From the NCBI GenBank assembly GCA_035501935.1, contig DATJVC010000013.1:1-64000 (forward strand): a stretch of DNA of 64,000 nt, in the 5' to 3' direction. This stretch comes from Gammaproteobacteria bacterium (GTDB lineage Bacteria > Pseudomonadota > Gammaproteobacteria > JAJPIJ01). Below are positions 34,008 through 44,226 of the stretch, one piece after another. Positions within the stretch are counted from its first letter, which is position 1. The number at the start of each line of letters is the position of its first letter. The notes under the pieces are model-generated. The model did not search any database. It worked only from the letters and a program-made list of their open reading frames with translations, and was not told the DNA's origin. Position numbers and translations under genes: made by a program.

Positions 34008-34981
34008 GCCGCCCGTAGTCGTGACAGTGCGGCGTCCACTGCTGCAACGCAATTCGGCCATTGCTGGTCGCGAGTGCTGAGACCGCGGCGCCAGCGCCGT
34101 GCCCCGGCCACCCCTTGGTACAGTCCGAGCAGGTGTCGCAGGACGTAATGCTCATTCTCGCCGTACGCCACCTGCGCGTCGGCATACTCGGCGTAGCGGC
34201 GCGCGACTGCCTCGCGCGCCAGCACGGGCGGGCCGCAGAAAATCTCCTCCTCAATGCGCGCCAGCAGGTAGGTGTCGTCACAAGCCGCGCGGCCGATCAT
34301 CACGCCGTCCACGTGTTGCAGATGCGCGCGCATATCAGCGACCGTTTTGACGCCGCCATTCAAGATAATCGTGAGTTCAGGAAAATCGCGCTTGATCTGA
34401 TACACGCGATCGTATTGCAGTGGCGGGATTTCCCGGTTCTCCTTCGGGCTTAAGCCTTTCAGCAGCGCCTTGCGCGCGTGCAGGATGAACACACGGCAAC
34501 CGGCCGCCGCGACCATGCGAATGAAGTGAGATAGTTCCTCGTAGGAATCGCGCTCGTCAATCCCCAGCCGCGTCTTTACCGTGACCGGAATATTCACCGC
34601 CTCAGACATGGCGCGCATGGAATCAGCAACCAGCTCCGGCTCCGCCATCAGGCAGGCGCCGAAACGACCGTTCTGCACCCGGTCGCTGGGGCAGCCGACA
34701 TTGAGATTGATCTCGTCATAGCCATATTCAGCGCCATGGCGTGCGCATTGCGCCAGTTCCAGTGGATCACTGCCACCCAATTGCAGCGCGACGGGATGTT
34801 CCTCGGGATTGAAGACCAGGTGCCGCTCGCGATCGCCGTGCAGCAGCGCGCCGGTCGTCACCATCTCGGTGTACAACAGAGCATGCGGTGACAGTAGCCG
34901 TAGCAGGTAGCGCAGATGGCGATCCGTGTAATCCATCATCGGCGCCACGCACAGCCTTCGGTCAATTTGTTTTTCTTGCAT
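34004..34981 (-). CDS. dusA: tRNA-dihydrouridine synthase A
   Basis: The 325-residue protein has the Dus FMN-binding start RLCVAPMMDYTDRHLR and the catalytic-Cys segment LNVGCPSDRVQNGRFGACLM. DusA-type features are VKTRLGIDE, FILHARKA and the C-terminal helical tRNA-binding domain. DusA reduces U20/U20a in tRNA with NADPH. A promoter probably lies in the 57-base gap to mutH: TATAAT read on the minus strand at 35012-35017, with a poor -35. The four-base convergent overlap at its 3' end is with a small plus-strand gene. Confidence 0.95.
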   Translation of the reverse strand: MQEKQIDRRLCVAPMMDYTDRHLRYLLRLLSPHALLYTEMVTTGALLHGDRERHLVFNPEEHPVALQLGGSDPLELAQCARHGAEYGYDEINLNVGCPSDRVQNGRFGACLMAEPELVADSMRAMSEAVNIPVTVKTRLGIDERDSYEELSHFIRMVAAAGCRVFILHARKALLKGLSPKENREIPPLQYDRVYQIKRDFPELTIILNGGVKTVADMRAHLQHVDGVMIGRAACDDTYLLARIEEEIFCGPPVLAREAVARRYAEYADAQVAYGENEHYVLRHLLGLYQGVAGARRWRRGLSTRDQQWPNCVAAVDAALSRLRAA

Positions 34982-35038
34982 AATCTGTCGCGAAACTCGC
35001 TTGGTACATTAATTATAATGGCATGGCTTGATGGTGAG

Positions 35039-35716
35039 CTAAAGGCAGACGCGGTTGAGAAGGCGGGAGGTGAAGGTGGCGCGAAGGTAGAAGCCGCGCG
35101 GCAGGGTGGCGGTGGGTGCGCCCTCGGCATCATGGCCAGCGGTGCGGGCGCGGCCGTGGGCGGCCTTGGGCCGGATTTGCAGCCAGGTGCCTTGAACGCC
35201 ACGCACGCTGTCCGTCTGTCCCAGCGCCAGCTGCTCCATGAGTTCCTCCCAATCGGTGCGCAGTTGTTGTTCTTCTTCCGCAGTGGGGCTCCACAGTATG
35301 GCTTGACCGACACGGCGATCTTTCAGTTCAACTCCATGTGCGGATTCGATGGGCACCCACAACACGCGCGCAAGCTTTCTGTACACCAGTGAATCGCGCC
35401 AACTCAGGGAATGCTGATCGCCATGCGGGACGACACAGAGATAAGTCGATTCACGTGGTTTGCCGTTTGCATCGACCGGGATGGTCTTTATCTCGATGCC
35501 GAGCGCGGGTAAATCTGGTTCCGGCCGCGAACCACCGCTGGCGCCGAGCGCACGTTCAATCGATTCGCCGATGACGCCCTTGTGACGCAGCAGATTGGCC
35601 GGAAGGGTGACATGCATTTGTGCGGCGATTTCGCCCAAGGTGCGTCCGGCCAGTGAACGCGCACGTGACAGCAATTCCGCTTCGCTGGATGGCGGAGCGG
35701 GCCAACGCTCAGTCAT
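35039..35716 (-). CDS. mutH: DNA mismatch repair endonuclease MutH
   Basis: The 225-residue protein carries the MutH/Sau3AI-type active site: Glu in GVIGESIERALGA, Asp in PDLPALGIEIKTIPV and the following ExK pair. MutH nicks the unmethylated strand at hemimethylated GATC in MutS/MutL-directed repair and implies a Dam methylase elsewhere in the genome. The gene overlaps the end of glnD by eight bases, making map-glnD-mutH a likely operon. MutH is essentially restricted to gammaproteobacteria, which supports the lineage call. Confidence 0.95.
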   Translation of the reverse strand: MTERWPAPPSSEAELLSRARSLAGRTLGEIAAQMHVTLPANLLRHKGVIGESIERALGASGGSRPEPDLPALGIEIKTIPVDANGKPRESTYLCVVPHGDQHSLSWRDSLVYRKLARVLWVPIESAHGVELKDRRVGQAILWSPTAEEEQQLRTDWEELMEQLALGQTDSVRGVQGTWLQIRPKAAHGRARTAGHDAEGAPTATLPRGFYLRATFTSRLLNRVCL

Positions 35717-38363
35717 TGGCCAGGGCCGTGGTGATGGAGTGGCGCAGGCACTCCAGCTTGACCTCGTCTTTCAGGGGCAGGTTGTCCATGCCGGTGAGAT
35801 AGAAGATGTCCTCGACGCGCTCGCCGAAGGTGGCGATGCGTGCGTTCTGCAGGCGCACGCCGCAGAAGCGCATGGCCTGCGCGATCCGCGCCAGCACGCC
35901 GGGACGATCGGTGGTGATGACTTCCATCATCGTGCGCGCATTCACGGGATCGTCCGAGAACAGCACCTCCGTGGGTATGGTGAAGTGCCGCAACTTGCGA
36001 CTCAGGCGACGCGTGGGCACCGGTGTTTCGATGTGTTCCTTGATGTTACGCTTGAGCGCGGTGATGATTTCATCGCTGCGCTGCTCGCTCTGGATGATGT
36101 CGCCGCTGTCGGCTTCCAGCACGGTGTAGGTATCCAACGTGTAGCCGTTGGTTGAGGTGAGGATGCGTGCCTCCTGGATGTTGAGGCCGAGCGCGCCCAG
36201 TGTCTGGGTGGAAATGCTGAACAGACCGTCCTGATCGCGGGTGTAGATGAAAATTTCGCTGCCACCGCGCCTTGTCTCCGGGCGGATGTGAATGAGCGGC
36301 TCGCTGGAATCACCGTGAGGCAGGATCACCTGGGCGTGCCAGGCGATCTCCTCGGGCAGGTGGCGCAGGAAGTAATCCTCGCCCATTGTCTGCCACAGTT
36401 TCTGCGCCGCCGCCTGATCAATCTGCTGGCTGTGCAACAATGCCATTGCCTCGGTTTGCGTCTCGGCGATGCGTTCCTGCCGCTGGATGGGATTTTCCAA
36501 ACCACGCCGCAGCGCGTGCAGTGTCTTGCGGTACAACTCGCGCAGCAGTGAATCCTTCCAGCTCGTCCACAGCGTCGGGTTGGTGCTGCGAATATCCGCG
36601 ACGGTGAGCAGATAGAGATAATCGAGATGCATCTTGTCGCCAAGGGTGCCGGCGAAATTATGGATGACCTTGGGATCGGAGATATCCATGCGCTGGGCGG
36701 TTTTGGACATCAGCAGATGATGGCGCACCAGCCAGGCCACCAACTTGCCGTCGAATTCGCTCAGGCCGTGATGGCGGCAAAAGGCGAGGGCTTCGTGCTC
36801 GCCCAGTTCCGAGTGGTCGCCGCCGCGCCCCTTGCAGATGTCGTGAAACAATCCGCCGAGGTAAAGTAATTCGGGTTTTGGCAGTTGCGCCATGACCTCG
36901 CGGCATAAGGGGAGATCGTCATTTTCGTCCGGGAAGGCCAGTCGGCGCAGATTGCGCACCACGAACAGCGTATGTTCGTCCACCGTGTATACATGGAAGA
37001 GATCGAACTGCATGAGACCGACGACTGCGCCGAAGACGGGCAGGTACGCCTCCAGCACGCCGTAGCGGTGCATGCGTTGCAGTTCGTGCCCCAGCCGGCG
37101 CGGCTGCCGGATGATCTCCATGAACAGGCTGCGGTTGCGCAGGTCATCGCGGAATGACTCATCGATCATGTGGCGGTGGTTGCGGATGAGCCGGATGGTG
37201 CTGGCGCGCACGCCCTGAATCTCCGGCCGTTGCTGCAGGAACAGGAAGATTTCCAACAGGGCAAAAGGATAGCGCTGGAAAATACGGTCATTGCAGACTT
37301 CGATGAAACCGTTGCGGATCTGGAAGCGGTTGTTGAGGGGGATGATTTCCACGGGATGGTCGGTGTGCAGGATGGCCTCCTCGAACAATTCCAGCAGCAT
37401 TTCATTCAGTCGTCGCAATTCCAGCAGCGTGCGATAGAACAACTTCATGAACTGCTCGATGCCGCGGTGGCCGCCCGCGGGGTCACGGAAACCGAATTGC
37501 TCGGCGATCAGGCGTTGATGGTCGAACAGCAGCCGGTCCTCGCGCCGGCCGGTGTACAGATGCAGTCCGTAGCGGATGCGCCAGAGAAATTCCTGGCCTG
37601 CATCGAGCGTCTGGTATTCCTCCTCGGTCAGGAAGCCGTGGTTCACCAGATCGTGCAGGGTCTCGGCGCCGAAGTGGCGCTTGGCCACCCAGCCGATGAC
37701 CTGGATGTCACGCAGGCCGCCGGGACCTTCCTTGACGTTGGGCTCCAGATTCTCGGCGGTGTCATGGAATCGGCGATGCCGTGCGTTCTGTTCATCGCAT
37801 TTGGCCGCGAAGAAGGCCGGCGTGGGCCAGATCTGCGCCGGGCCGGTAATCTCCCGCATCTGCGCGTACAGCGCGCCGTCGCCGTCAAGCATGCGCGCCT
37901 CCATGAGATTGGTGGCGACGGTGATGTCCGCCGCCGCCTCGCGCCGGCAATCCCCCAGCGTGCGTGTGCTGTGACCGATGTCCAGCCCGATATCCCAGAG
38001 CATGGCGATGAACCGTTCCAGATGCTTGCGTAGTTCCTCAGTGGCCGGTGCGCCGAGGAGGATGGCGATATCGATGTCAGAATGGGGGTGCAATTCGCCG
38101 CGACCATAGCCGCCCACGGCCACAAGGGCGACGCCCTCGCGTGGCAGGGAACTGTGCCGCCAGGCGCGCAGCAGTATCTGATCCACGGCGTTCGCGAGGC
38201 CATGCACCAATTCGCCGATGGGCGCAGCCGCGAGATAGCGCTGTCGCAATTCCTCGCGCACCGCGGCCAGATGCGTCTTGCAATCCGCCTGCGTGGCGTC
38301 AGCGGCGAGCGCGGGCAACGGGGCGATACCCGCGATCTCCGGCATGGAGGCGGGGGTCGTCAA
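35709..38363 (-). CDS. glnD: Bifunctional uridylyltransferase/uridylyl-removing enzyme GlnD
   Basis: The 884-residue protein has the nucleotidyltransferase motif GGYGRGELHPHSDIDI near 85-100. A GlnE/GlnD helical linker precedes an HD hydrolase domain with LGGLFHDICKGRGGDHSELG. Two C-terminal ACT domains follow (EIFIYTRDQDGLFS... and MMEVITTDRPGVLARIAQAM) that sense glutamine. GlnD uridylylates PII under nitrogen limitation and reverses it when glutamine is high. Its start overlaps the map stop codon (ATGA). Length is normal. Confidence 0.97.
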   Translation of the reverse strand: MTTPASMPEIAGIAPLPALAADATQADCKTHLAAVREELRQRYLAAAPIGELVHGLANAVDQILLRAWRHSSLPREGVALVAVGGYGRGELHPHSDIDIAILLGAPATEELRKHLERFIAMLWDIGLDIGHSTRTLGDCRREAAADITVATNLMEARMLDGDGALYAQMREITGPAQIWPTPAFFAAKCDEQNARHRRFHDTAENLEPNVKEGPGGLRDIQVIGWVAKRHFGAETLHDLVNHGFLTEEEYQTLDAGQEFLWRIRYGLHLYTGRREDRLLFDHQRLIAEQFGFRDPAGGHRGIEQFMKLFYRTLLELRRLNEMLLELFEEAILHTDHPVEIIPLNNRFQIRNGFIEVCNDRIFQRYPFALLEIFLFLQQRPEIQGVRASTIRLIRNHRHMIDESFRDDLRNRSLFMEIIRQPRRLGHELQRMHRYGVLEAYLPVFGAVVGLMQFDLFHVYTVDEHTLFVVRNLRRLAFPDENDDLPLCREVMAQLPKPELLYLGGLFHDICKGRGGDHSELGEHEALAFCRHHGLSEFDGKLVAWLVRHHLLMSKTAQRMDISDPKVIHNFAGTLGDKMHLDYLYLLTVADIRSTNPTLWTSWKDSLLRELYRKTLHALRRGLENPIQRQERIAETQTEAMALLHSQQIDQAAAQKLWQTMGEDYFLRHLPEEIAWHAQVILPHGDSSEPLIHIRPETRRGGSEIFIYTRDQDGLFSISTQTLGALGLNIQEARILTSTNGYTLDTYTVLEADSGDIIQSEQRSDEIITALKRNIKEHIETPVPTRRLSRKLRHFTIPTEVLFSDDPVNARTMMEVITTDRPGVLARIAQAMRFCGVRLQNARIATFGERVEDIFYLTGMDNLPLKDEVKLECLRHSITTALAND

Positions 38364-39130
38364 TGAAATTTTTCGTCCGGGCGCCGGGTCAGCACCTCAT
38401 AGCCGCCGTGCGTGACCAGCACGGTATGTTCCCACTGCGCCGACAGGCTGCGATCGCGGGTGACCACCGTCCAACCGTCGGGCAGGAGCGTGACGTGACG
38501 CTTGCCGGCGTTGACCATTGGCTCGATGGTGAAGGTCATGCCTTCCTCCAGCTTGAGACCGGTGCCGGGTGTGCCGTAGTGCAGTATCTGCGGTTCCTCA
38601 TGAAACTGCCGGCCGATGCCGTGGCCGCAATATTCGCGCACCACGGAGAAATGATGCGATTCGGCGTGGCGCTGGATGGCGGCGCCAATGTCGCCCAGCC
38701 GGGCCCCGGGCCTCACCATCTCGATGCCGATGCGCATGCACTCGTAGGTGATGTCGATGAGCCGCCGGGCGCGGATCGAGGGTTCGCCGACGATGAACAT
38801 CTTGCTGGTGTCGCCGTGGAAGCCGTCCTTGATGACGGTCACGTCGATATTGATGATGTCGCCGTCCTTCAATATCCGGTCGCTGGGGATGCCGTGGCAG
38901 ACCACGTGGTTGATCGAGGTGCAGATTGACTTGGGAAAACCGCGGTAATTAAGCGGCGCCGGCACCGCACGCTGCGTCGTGGTGATGTAGTCGTGGCAGA
39001 TCCGATCCAATTCGTTGGTGGTGATGCCCGCCCGCACGTGCGGGGCGACCATCTCCAGCACCTCCGCCGCCAGCCGGCCGGCGGTGCGCATGGATTCGAT
39101 TTCCTGCGATGTCTTTATGCTCACTGGCAT
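38360..39130 (-). CDS. map: Methionine aminopeptidase type I
   Basis: Start chosen at 39130 (MPVSIKTSQEIESMR), which matches the usual N-terminus; an upstream ATG at 39148 adds six residues. The 256-residue enzyme has all five metal ligands in context: Asp in IINIDVTV, Asp in GFHGDTSKMF, His in YCGHGIGR, Glu in FTIEPMV and Glu in QWEHTVLV. It removes N-terminal Met from nascent proteins, including potentially the MG-starting peptides of this window. It is divergent from rpsB, an arrangement conserved in many proteobacteria. Confidence 0.97.
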   Translation of the reverse strand: MPVSIKTSQEIESMRTAGRLAAEVLEMVAPHVRAGITTNELDRICHDYITTTQRAVPAPLNYRGFPKSICTSINHVVCHGIPSDRILKDGDIINIDVTVIKDGFHGDTSKMFIVGEPSIRARRLIDITYECMRIGIEMVRPGARLGDIGAAIQRHAESHHFSVVREYCGHGIGRQFHEEPQILHYGTPGTGLKLEEGMTFTIEPMVNAGKRHVTLLPDGWTVVTRDRSLSAQWEHTVLVTHGGYEVLTRRPDEKFH

Positions 39131-39206
39131 GTCAGCGGCCGTATGCACGGCATTTTCAAATATGGGACAAAATTAATGAGCCGCACGGGTACCCCGGCGG
39201 CGCGGT

Positions 39207-39235
39207 TTGTTGCATTGCTGCATCTATGGTATAAA
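39207..39235 (+). promoter_or_regulatory. rpsB promoter with GC-rich discriminator
   Basis: TTGTTG (39207-39212) and TATAAA (39230-39235) are separated by exactly 17 bases. GCGCCCGC follows directly as a GC-rich discriminator, the signature of promoters repressed by ppGpp/DksA. The expected start is near 39242. Confidence 0.75.
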
Positions 39236-39241
39236 GCGCCC

Positions 39242-39438
39242 GCTTTTGAAGCAATCTATTGCTTTGGAAGCCTAATCCACACACGCAGCAGGTGCTTGAA
39301 TTACGGTTCCCAGGAGACGCGGAACGGTAAGGCAAGTTCCAATCCGCCGGCCGGGTGCCCCCTTGGGGGTCAGCCGCGGAATGCGTGGAGGCCGGGGTCT
39401 TCAAGACCCCCCAAAACCCAACAATGAGGAGTCAATAC
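39242..39438 (+). other. rpsB leader with stable hairpins
   Basis: About 195 transcribed bases precede rpsB and carry no gene. GCCCCCTTGGGGGTC (near 39355-39370) and GGGGTCTTCAAGACCCC (39397-39413) can fold, ending 25 bases before the start codon. In Escherichia coli S2 represses rpsB-tsf through the leader, and this stretch is the natural site here; whether the E. coli structure is conserved was not established. Confidence 0.5.
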
Positions 39439-40326
39439 ATGGCAGAAGTCAGCATGCGCCAGATGCTGGAGGCCGGCGTTCATTTCGGCCACCAGACCCG
39501 TTTCTGGCATCCCAAAATGGCCCCCTTTATCTTCGGGGAGCGCAATAAAGTTCATATCATCAATCTGGAAAAGACCCTGCCGTTGTTCAACGACGCGGTC
39601 AATTTCATCGGCAAACTGGCCGCCCGCAAGGGCACGGTGTTGTTCGTCGGTACCAAGAAGGCCGCCCAAGAGACCGTGCGGGCGGAGGCCATGCGCTGCG
39701 GCATGCCTTGGGTGGATCGGCGCTGGACTGGCGGAATGCTCACCAATTTCAAGACGGTCAGGCAGTCCATCAAGCGCCTGCGCGAACTGGAGACCCTGCA
39801 ACAGGAGGGGGGGTTGGAGCGCCTGACCAAACGCGAGGCGCTGACCATGACCCGCGAACTGGAGAAGCTCAATAAGAGCCTGGCCGGCATCAAGAACATG
39901 AATGGGTTGCCGGACGTGCTGTTCGTGATTGACATCGGCCATGAACGCATCGCCGTGGCGGAGGCCCGGAAACTGAACATCCCGGTGGTCGGCATCGTCG
40001 ACACCAACAATAATCCCGACGGCATCGACTACCCCATCCCCGGCAACGATGACGCCATCCGTTCCATACAACTCTACGCCAGGGCGATGGCCGACGCGAT
40101 CCTGGATTCGCGGCTGGCTGCCGTGGAGGCGGCGACCGGGAAAGGTGATGAATTCATCGAATTGAACGAACAGGGTGAACCGGTGGTGGACGTGGCGGCG
40201 CCCGAGGACGAAACCCCCAAGGGCGCGCGCAAAAAGCCTGCGCGCCGCGCACCACCGCCCAAAAAGAAGGCCACAGTGAAGAAAAAGGCGCCGCGTGCCC
40301 ACGCGGCGGCAGCGGACAAGGAATAG
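39439..40326 (+). CDS. rpsB: 30S ribosomal protein S2 with C-terminal extension
   Basis: The start ATG 39439 follows AATGAGGAG and gives the standard [28 protein letters not shown]-terminus; further upstream starts are spurious. Of 295 residues the first 230 or so match S2. The remaining tail (about 55 residues) is Lys/Ala/Pro-rich ([31 protein letters not shown] in parts), longer than the usual 241-residue protein. Such basic tails are probably disordered and rRNA- or S1-contacting. tsf follows after four bases. Confidence 0.97.
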   Translation: MAEVSMRQMLEAGVHFGHQTRFWHPKMAPFIFGERNKVHIINLEKTLPLFNDAVNFIGKLAARKGTVLFVGTKKAAQETVRAEAMRCGMPWVDRRWTGGMLTNFKTVRQSIKRLRELETLQQEGGLERLTKREALTMTRELEKLNKSLAGIKNMNGLPDVLFVIDIGHERIAVAEARKLNIPVVGIVDTNNNPDGIDYPIPGNDDAIRSIQLYARAMADAILDSRLAAVEAATGKGDEFIELNEQGEPVVDVAAPEDETPKGARKKPARRAPPPKKKATVKKKAPRAHAAAADKE

Positions 40327-40330
40327 ACCG

Positions 40331-41251
40331 ATGGAAATCACGGCATCCCAGGTCAGGGAACTGCGCGAGCGTTCCGGCGCCGGCATGATGGAGTGCAAGA
40401 AGGCGCTGGTGGAGTCCAGCGGCGACATCGAAGCGGCGGCGGAGTGGCTGCGCAAGAACGGCATCGCCAAGGCGGTCAAGAAGTCCGCGCGCGTGGCGGC
40501 GGAAGGCGGCATCGTCCTGAAGCAGGCCGGCAATCGCGCCGTGTTGGTGGAGGTCAACAGCGAGACCGATTTTGTCGCCAAGGATGAGAATTTCCGCGGG
40601 TTTGCCGAGGCGGTGGGCGACACTGTGCTCAAGCACAAACCGGCCGGCATCGAAAAACTGATGGCCCTCCCCTTGGAAGGCGGCGCAGGCGAAACGGTGG
40701 AGGCCGCGCGCACCACGCTGGTGGCCAAGCTGGGCGAGAACATCTCGGTACGCCGCTTCGAGGGCGCGGAAACGTCGGGCGGCCACATCGGCGCCTACCT
40801 GCACGGCGCGCGGATCGGCGTGCTGGTGGATGTGCACGGTGGCGATGAAGCATTGGCCAGGGATCTGGCCATGCACATCGCGGCCAGCCGGCCGGTGTGC
40901 GTCTCGGAGGAACAGGTGCCGGCCGATCTGGTCGCCAAGGAGAAGGAAATTTTCATGGCCCAGGCCGCCGACAGCGGCAAACCGCCCAACATCATCGAGA
41001 AAATGGTCGAGGGCAAGCTCAAGAAATTCGTGAGCGAGGTCAGTCTGCTTGGCCAGCCATTCGTTAAAGATCCCGAGATCACGGTGGGCAAATTACTGGC
41101 CAAATCAGGCGCCGGCGTGAAGTCATTCTTGCGCATGGAGGTCGGCGAGGGCATCGAAAAGAAAACCGGGGATTTCGCCGCGGAAGTCATGGCCCAGGCC
41201 AAGAAAGTAGAAGATCCACCGAAAGACCCTAAAGACCCGGCCAAACACTGA
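40331..41251 (+). CDS. tsf: Elongation factor Ts
   Basis: Start ATG 40331 ([26 protein letters not shown]) is the standard N-terminus. The 306-residue protein has the UBA-like domain (1-55), the EF-Tu-contacting segment [14 protein letters not shown] and the two core domains. It exchanges GDP for GTP on EF-Tu. The C-terminus is slightly extended ([11 protein letters not shown]). It is cotranscribed with rpsB, and pyrH begins 13 bases after. Confidence 0.97.
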   Translation: MEITASQVRELRERSGAGMMECKKALVESSGDIEAAAEWLRKNGIAKAVKKSARVAAEGGIVLKQAGNRAVLVEVNSETDFVAKDENFRGFAEAVGDTVLKHKPAGIEKLMALPLEGGAGETVEAARTTLVAKLGENISVRRFEGAETSGGHIGAYLHGARIGVLVDVHGGDEALARDLAMHIAASRPVCVSEEQVPADLVAKEKEIFMAQAADSGKPPNIIEKMVEGKLKKFVSEVSLLGQPFVKDPEITVGKLLAKSGAGVKSFLRMEVGEGIEKKTGDFAAEVMAQAKKVEDPPKDPKDPAKH

Positions 41252-41264
41252 TAATAAAAAATCT

Positions 41265-42011
41265 ATGACAGTCGATGCCGTCGGCACGCCCAAGTATAAA
41301 CGCGTCCTCATCAAGCTCAGCGGCGAGGCGTTGATGGGCGACGCCGACTACGGCATCGATCCAGGCGTGCTCCGCCGTCTGGCCGCCGAGGTCAAGCAGA
41401 TGACAGCGGCCTCCGTGCAGGTGTCCATGGTCATCGGCGGCGGCAACATGCTGCGCGGCGCGGGTCTCGCCGCCGCCGGCATGGATCGCGTCACCGCCGA
41501 TCACATGGGTATGCTCGCAACCGTCATCAATGCCCTGGCTTTGCAGGATGCGCTGGAGCATGCCGGCATGTATTGCCGCGTCATGTCGGCGATCAAGATC
41601 AATCAGATCTGTGAGGACTACATCCGCCGCCGTGCCGTCCGTCACCTGGAGAAGGGACGGGTTGTGGTATTCGCCGCCGGGACCGGCAACCCCTTTTTTA
41701 CCACGGATACCGCCGCCAGCCTCCGCGCGGTGGAGATCAACGCCAATCTGATGATCAAGGCCACCAAGGTGAACGGAGTTTATGCCGAAGATCCGATGCG
41801 AAATCCGGGCGCTGAACGATACACGCATCTGCATTATGATGAAGTGCTGGCGCGCAAGCTCAACGTGATGGATGCCACCGCCGTGGTATTATGCCGCGAC
41901 AACCACATGCCGCTGCGGGTGCTCGATATGACCCGCGAAGGCGCCATGCTGCGGGTTGTGATGGGTGAGGACGTGGGCACACTGGTGGACGGTGGCGGAG
42001 GCCGGCAATGA
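41265..42011 (+). CDS. pyrH: UMP kinase
   Basis: The 248-residue amino acid kinase-fold protein has [16 protein letters not shown] (phosphate loop), [19 protein letters not shown] and the UMP-site segment [17 protein letters not shown]. The ATP/UTP-site motif VNGVYAEDP follows. It phosphorylates UMP to UDP, is hexameric, and in bacteria is allosterically activated by GTP and inhibited by UTP. Its stop overlaps the frr start by four bases. Confidence 0.97.
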   Translation: MTVDAVGTPKYKRVLIKLSGEALMGDADYGIDPGVLRRLAAEVKQMTAASVQVSMVIGGGNMLRGAGLAAAGMDRVTADHMGMLATVINALALQDALEHAGMYCRVMSAIKINQICEDYIRRRAVRHLEKGRVVVFAAGTGNPFFTTDTAASLRAVEINANLMIKATKVNGVYAEDPMRNPGAERYTHLHYDEVLARKLNVMDATAVVLCRDNHMPLRVLDMTREGAMLRVVMGEDVGTLVDGGGGRQ

Positions 42012-42565
42012 TCGAGGATGTCACCCGCGACGCGGACAAGCGCATGCAGAAGGCGCTTGAGGCGCTGAAACAGGCGCTGACCAAACTGCGCACCGGGCGC
42101 GCCAGCACCGCCCTGCTCGAACACATCACCGTCGAGTATTACGGTTCGCAGATGCCGCTCAATCAAGTGTCCAACGTCAGCGTTCATGATGCGCGCACGC
42201 TTACCATCACCCCCTGGGACAAGAACATGGTGGCGCCGATTGAGAAGGCGATCATGACCTCCGATCTGGGGTTGACGCCGACCACGGCGGGGACGGTGAT
42301 CCGCATCCCCCTGCCGCCGCTCACCGAGGAGCGCCGACGCGATCTGACCAAGGTCGTGCGGCACGAGGCCGAAAATGCCCGCGTGGCGATCCGCAACGTC
42401 CGGCGCGACGCCATGCAGATGCTGAAGGACCTGGTCAAGGAAAAGGAAATCAGTGAGGACGACGAACGGCGGGCGCATGAGAAAGTGCAAAAACTGACAG
42501 ACGATTACATCGCCAAAGCCGACGAGAGCATGTCAAAAAAAGAAAAAGAGTTGATGGAAGTTTGA
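42008..42565 (+). CDS. frr: Ribosome recycling factor
   Basis: The 185-residue protein has the RRF hallmarks [27 protein letters not shown], the three-helix bundle and [18 protein letters not shown]. It splits post-termination ribosomes with EF-G. The start is in an ATGA overlap with pyrH, as in many bacteria, and the length is exactly typical. Confidence 0.97.
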   Translation: MIEDVTRDADKRMQKALEALKQALTKLRTGRASTALLEHITVEYYGSQMPLNQVSNVSVHDARTLTITPWDKNMVAPIEKAIMTSDLGLTPTTAGTVIRIPLPPLTEERRRDLTKVVRHEAENARVAIRNVRRDAMQMLKDLVKEKEISEDDERRAHEKVQKLTDDYIAKADESMSKKEKELMEV

Positions 42566-42598
42566 CGGGACTCGTCATCTTTTCCTTAACCCAGTCCT

Positions 42599-43360
42599 GT
42601 GGACGCGAACCCCTCACTGCCGCGACACGTCGCCATCATCATGGATGGCAACGGCCGCTGGGCGCAGCAACGCGGGCTGCCCCGCATCGCCGGCCATCGC
42701 GCCGGTGTGGAGGCGGTGCGCGGACTGGTCAAGAGCTGCACTGCCAGGGGTATCGAAGTGCTGACGCTGTTTGCCTTCAGCAGCGAGAACTGGCGGCGTC
42801 CCAGGGCCGAGGTGCGCCTGCTGTTGGAATTGTTTGTCTCGGCGCTGCGTCAGGAGGTGGAGAAGCTTCACGAGAACAACGTGCGCCTGCGGATCATCGG
42901 CGAACGTGGTCAGTTTCCTGTCTCGCTGCAACGTGCCATCGCCGAGGCCGAGGCGCTGACCCGCAACAATTCCGGGCTCACGCTGGTCATTGCCGCCAGT
43001 TACGGCGGCCGCTGGGATATCACCCGGGCCGTGCGCCGGCTGGCGGAGAAGGCGGCGAGCGGCGCCCTGTCCCCCGCAGCAATTACCGAGGAACAGGTGG
43101 CGGATGAACTCTGCCTGCACGATCTGCCCGAGCCGGATCTGTTCATCCGCTCCGGCGGCGAGCAGCGCATCAGCAATTACCTGTTGTGGCAACTGGCCTA
43201 TACGGAGTTGTATTTCACGGATTGCCTGTGGCCTGATTTTGATGAACAGCAGTTCGAACTGGCGCTGGCCAGCTATGCCAGGCGCCAGCGCCGCTTTGGC
43301 CGGACCGGCGAACAGGTGGGCGGCATGTTGCGGCCCCGGCGTGCCGGGGAGTTGACATAA
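42599..43360 (+). CDS. uppS: Undecaprenyl diphosphate synthase
   Basis: GTG start at 42599, 253 residues. The diphosphate-site motif IIMDGNGRWAQQRGLPRIAGH is followed by FAFSSENWRRP and the RSGGEQRISNYLLWQLAYTE motif ending LWPDF. It is the cis-prenyltransferase that makes the C55 carrier lipid for peptidoglycan. The gap of five bases to cdsA implies cotranscription. Confidence 0.96.
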   Translation: MDANPSLPRHVAIIMDGNGRWAQQRGLPRIAGHRAGVEAVRGLVKSCTARGIEVLTLFAFSSENWRRPRAEVRLLLELFVSALRQEVEKLHENNVRLRIIGERGQFPVSLQRAIAEAEALTRNNSGLTLVIAASYGGRWDITRAVRRLAEKAASGALSPAAITEEQVADELCLHDLPEPDLFIRSGGEQRISNYLLWQLAYTELYFTDCLWPDFDEQQFELALASYARRQRRFGRTGEQVGGMLRPRRAGELT

Positions 43361-43365
43361 TAAGA

Positions 43366-44226
43366 ATGTCATGGAGGACCTCCGGGCGGCGCGAATTGCG
43401 CGATCGCATACTGACCGCGCTGGCATTGGCGCTGGCCGCACTGGCGGCCATCGCCTGGCTGCCCGTCACGCTGCTCGCGGCAGCACTCGCGGTGGTGGTA
43501 TTGATGGGCGCGTGGGAGTGGGCGAGGCTCGCCGGTTATGCCGTTCCCGCCGCCCGCTGCGCGTATGTGGTGTTCACGGCGCTGGCGTTAGTCTGGATTT
43601 ATCACGTCTCCGCCAACCCGACATGGCGCGGGCTCATCATGCAGTTGGCCGTGGTATGGTGGTTCCTCGCGTCCTGGCGGATTTGGCAATGTCAGATCCT
43701 GCATAGCCGGCCTGCGGAGGGTGCTGCTTTTACGGCACTGGAAGGCTGGCTGGTGCTCATCCCGGCTTGGTTGGGTCTGCTATGGCTGTGCGCTGAAGCC
43801 AAACCCTGGGTCTATGCGCTGCTGGCGATAATATGGCTGGCGGATACAGCGGCCTATGGAGTAGGCAGGCGTTTTGGCCGGCGTCGCCTCGCGGACCAAA
43901 TCAGTCCGGCCAAGAGTTGGGAGGGTGTGGCCGGGGCCTTGGGCGCGGTGGCGCTGCTGGCCGTGGTGACCGGAATTTTGCGGGGCTGGCCATGGTCGAA
44001 AACGTTAACCTGGGTGGGGGTGGCGTTGGTTACCGTGGTGGCCTCTGTAGTCGGCGATTTGACGGAAAGCCTGTATAAACGGCGGGCGGGGGTGAAAGAC
44101 AGCGGCCGTTGCCTGCCCGGCCATGGTGGCATACTGGACAGGATAGACAGCCTGACGGCGGCCGTGCCAGTGTACTGGCTCGGCATGCAGGGGCTGAAAT
44201 GGTCTCAAGGGGACTGGCAATGGTAA
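43366..44226 (+). CDS. cdsA: Phosphatidate cytidylyltransferase
   Basis: The 286-residue protein has at least seven membrane helices. The C-terminal CTP-transferase signature [29 protein letters not shown] marks the active site. It makes CDP-diacylglycerol for phospholipid synthesis. The start at 43366 lies close to the uppS stop codon; a later start is possible since the N-terminal ten residues are basic. It overlaps dxr by seven bases. Confidence 0.95.
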   Translation: MSWRTSGRRELRDRILTALALALAALAAIAWLPVTLLAAALAVVVLMGAWEWARLAGYAVPAARCAYVVFTALALVWIYHVSANPTWRGLIMQLAVVWWFLASWRIWQCQILHSRPAEGAAFTALEGWLVLIPAWLGLLWLCAEAKPWVYALLAIIWLADTAAYGVGRRFGRRRLADQISPAKSWEGVAGALGAVALLAVVTGILRGWPWSKTLTWVGVALVTVVASVVGDLTESLYKRRAGVKDSGRCLPGHGGILDRIDSLTAAVPVYWLGMQGLKWSQGDWQW

